Source: an uncultured Mycoplasmatota bacterium
Lineage (GTDB): Bacteria > Bacillota_I > Bacilli_A > RF39 > UBA660
Reading direction: 5' to 3'
DNA length: 21,967 nucleotides
NCBI GenBank assembly: GCA_900556025.1
Contig: USNG01000026.1
Coordinates: 1-21,967, forward strand
Every line of letters starts with the position of its first letter. The stretch's first letter is position 1. This document shows positions 21,924 to 21,967 of the stretch, piece after piece. A model generated the notes under the pieces. It made no database searches, had not been told where the DNA came from, and saw only the letters and a list, made by a program, of their open reading frames with translations. A program made the position numbers and the translations under genes.

Positions 21924-21967
21924 TCATTTTTTTAAAATATCAGCAATATTTTCTTCACTTTCAGTAT
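21924..21967 (-). CDS. Possible C-terminal end of an unidentified gene (partial)
   Basis: One minus-strand frame stays open from the window edge and ends TESEENIADILKK followed by TGA. Thirteen residues are too few to name the product. In Firmicutes dnaG often precedes rpoD, which makes primase one candidate from position only. The other frames stop earlier. It may not be a gene. Confidence 0.3.
   Translation of the reverse strand, partial: TESEENIADILKK

Noticed and set aside
1..21967. Mycoplasma genetic code (TGA as Trp)
   Set aside because: TGA ends several genes at sensible places, including the ATGA overlaps, and Trp is coded by TGG.
1..21967. CRISPR array, insertion sequence, prophage or toxin-antitoxin pair
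   Set aside because: No regularly spaced repeats, transposase, integrase or phage structural genes were found; intergenic gaps are all under about 140 bases.

Overview
The window looks like chromosomal core sequence from a very AT-rich, low-GC Gram-positive bacterium. It resembles wall-bearing relatives of the Mollicutes (uncultured gut Bacilli of the RF39 or Erysipelotrichia-like type), but the lineage is an inference. Three things support it: a mraZ-rsmH-ftsL-pbpB division cluster, a HrcA-type CIRCE operator in front of a short ClpB without its N-terminal domain, and MraZ boxes of the AAAGTG type described in Mollicutes. TGA is used as a stop and TGG as tryptophan, so the genetic code is the standard bacterial one. 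All genes but one run on the minus strand, so transcription reads from high to low coordinates.

Layout in the direction of transcription. (1) 21967-21690: the possible end of an unidentified gene, tRNA-Arg(TCT) with its promoter and terminator, then the promoter of the primary sigma factor. (2) 21688-18998: rpoD and a diverged tandem copy of it. Each has its own promoter, the same 5'-terminal hairpin leader and its own terminator. (3) 18971-13862: an operon of hemW, two half-ABC exporters that form an asymmetric heterodimer, and a small CheD-like protein, closed by a strong terminator. (4) 13824-9661: mraZ promoter and four MraZ boxes, mraZ, rsmH, ftsL, pbpB (class B PBP with PASTA repeats) and a YneF-family membrane protein, closed by a terminator. 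(5) 9636-9082: a DUF5662-like protein, facing the only plus-strand gene (7533-9089), a membrane-anchored WG-repeat-like protein. The two share a bidirectional terminator. (6) 7440-5651: an RnfC-like protein without cofactor motifs, translationally coupled to holA (DNA polymerase III delta). (7) 5567-3453: mraY and ftsW, parted by a small terminator. (8) 3389-600: a PHP phosphoesterase, a GrpB-family protein and an acyltransferase-3 membrane protein. (9) 590-1: the CIRCE-controlled promoter and first 178 codons of clpB.

Functionally, sections 4 and 7 are a split division and cell-wall cluster: MraY makes lipid I, FtsW polymerises lipid II, PbpB cross-links, FtsL scaffolds, and MraZ represses its own operon. 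Sections 1, 2 and 9 are transcription, translation and heat-shock genes. The less ordinary items are the cofactor-less RnfC-like protein, the CheD-like protein with no chemotaxis gene near it, and the duplicated sigma factor with its conserved leader hairpin. No mobile element, CRISPR array, prophage or intergenic gap over 300 bases was seen.
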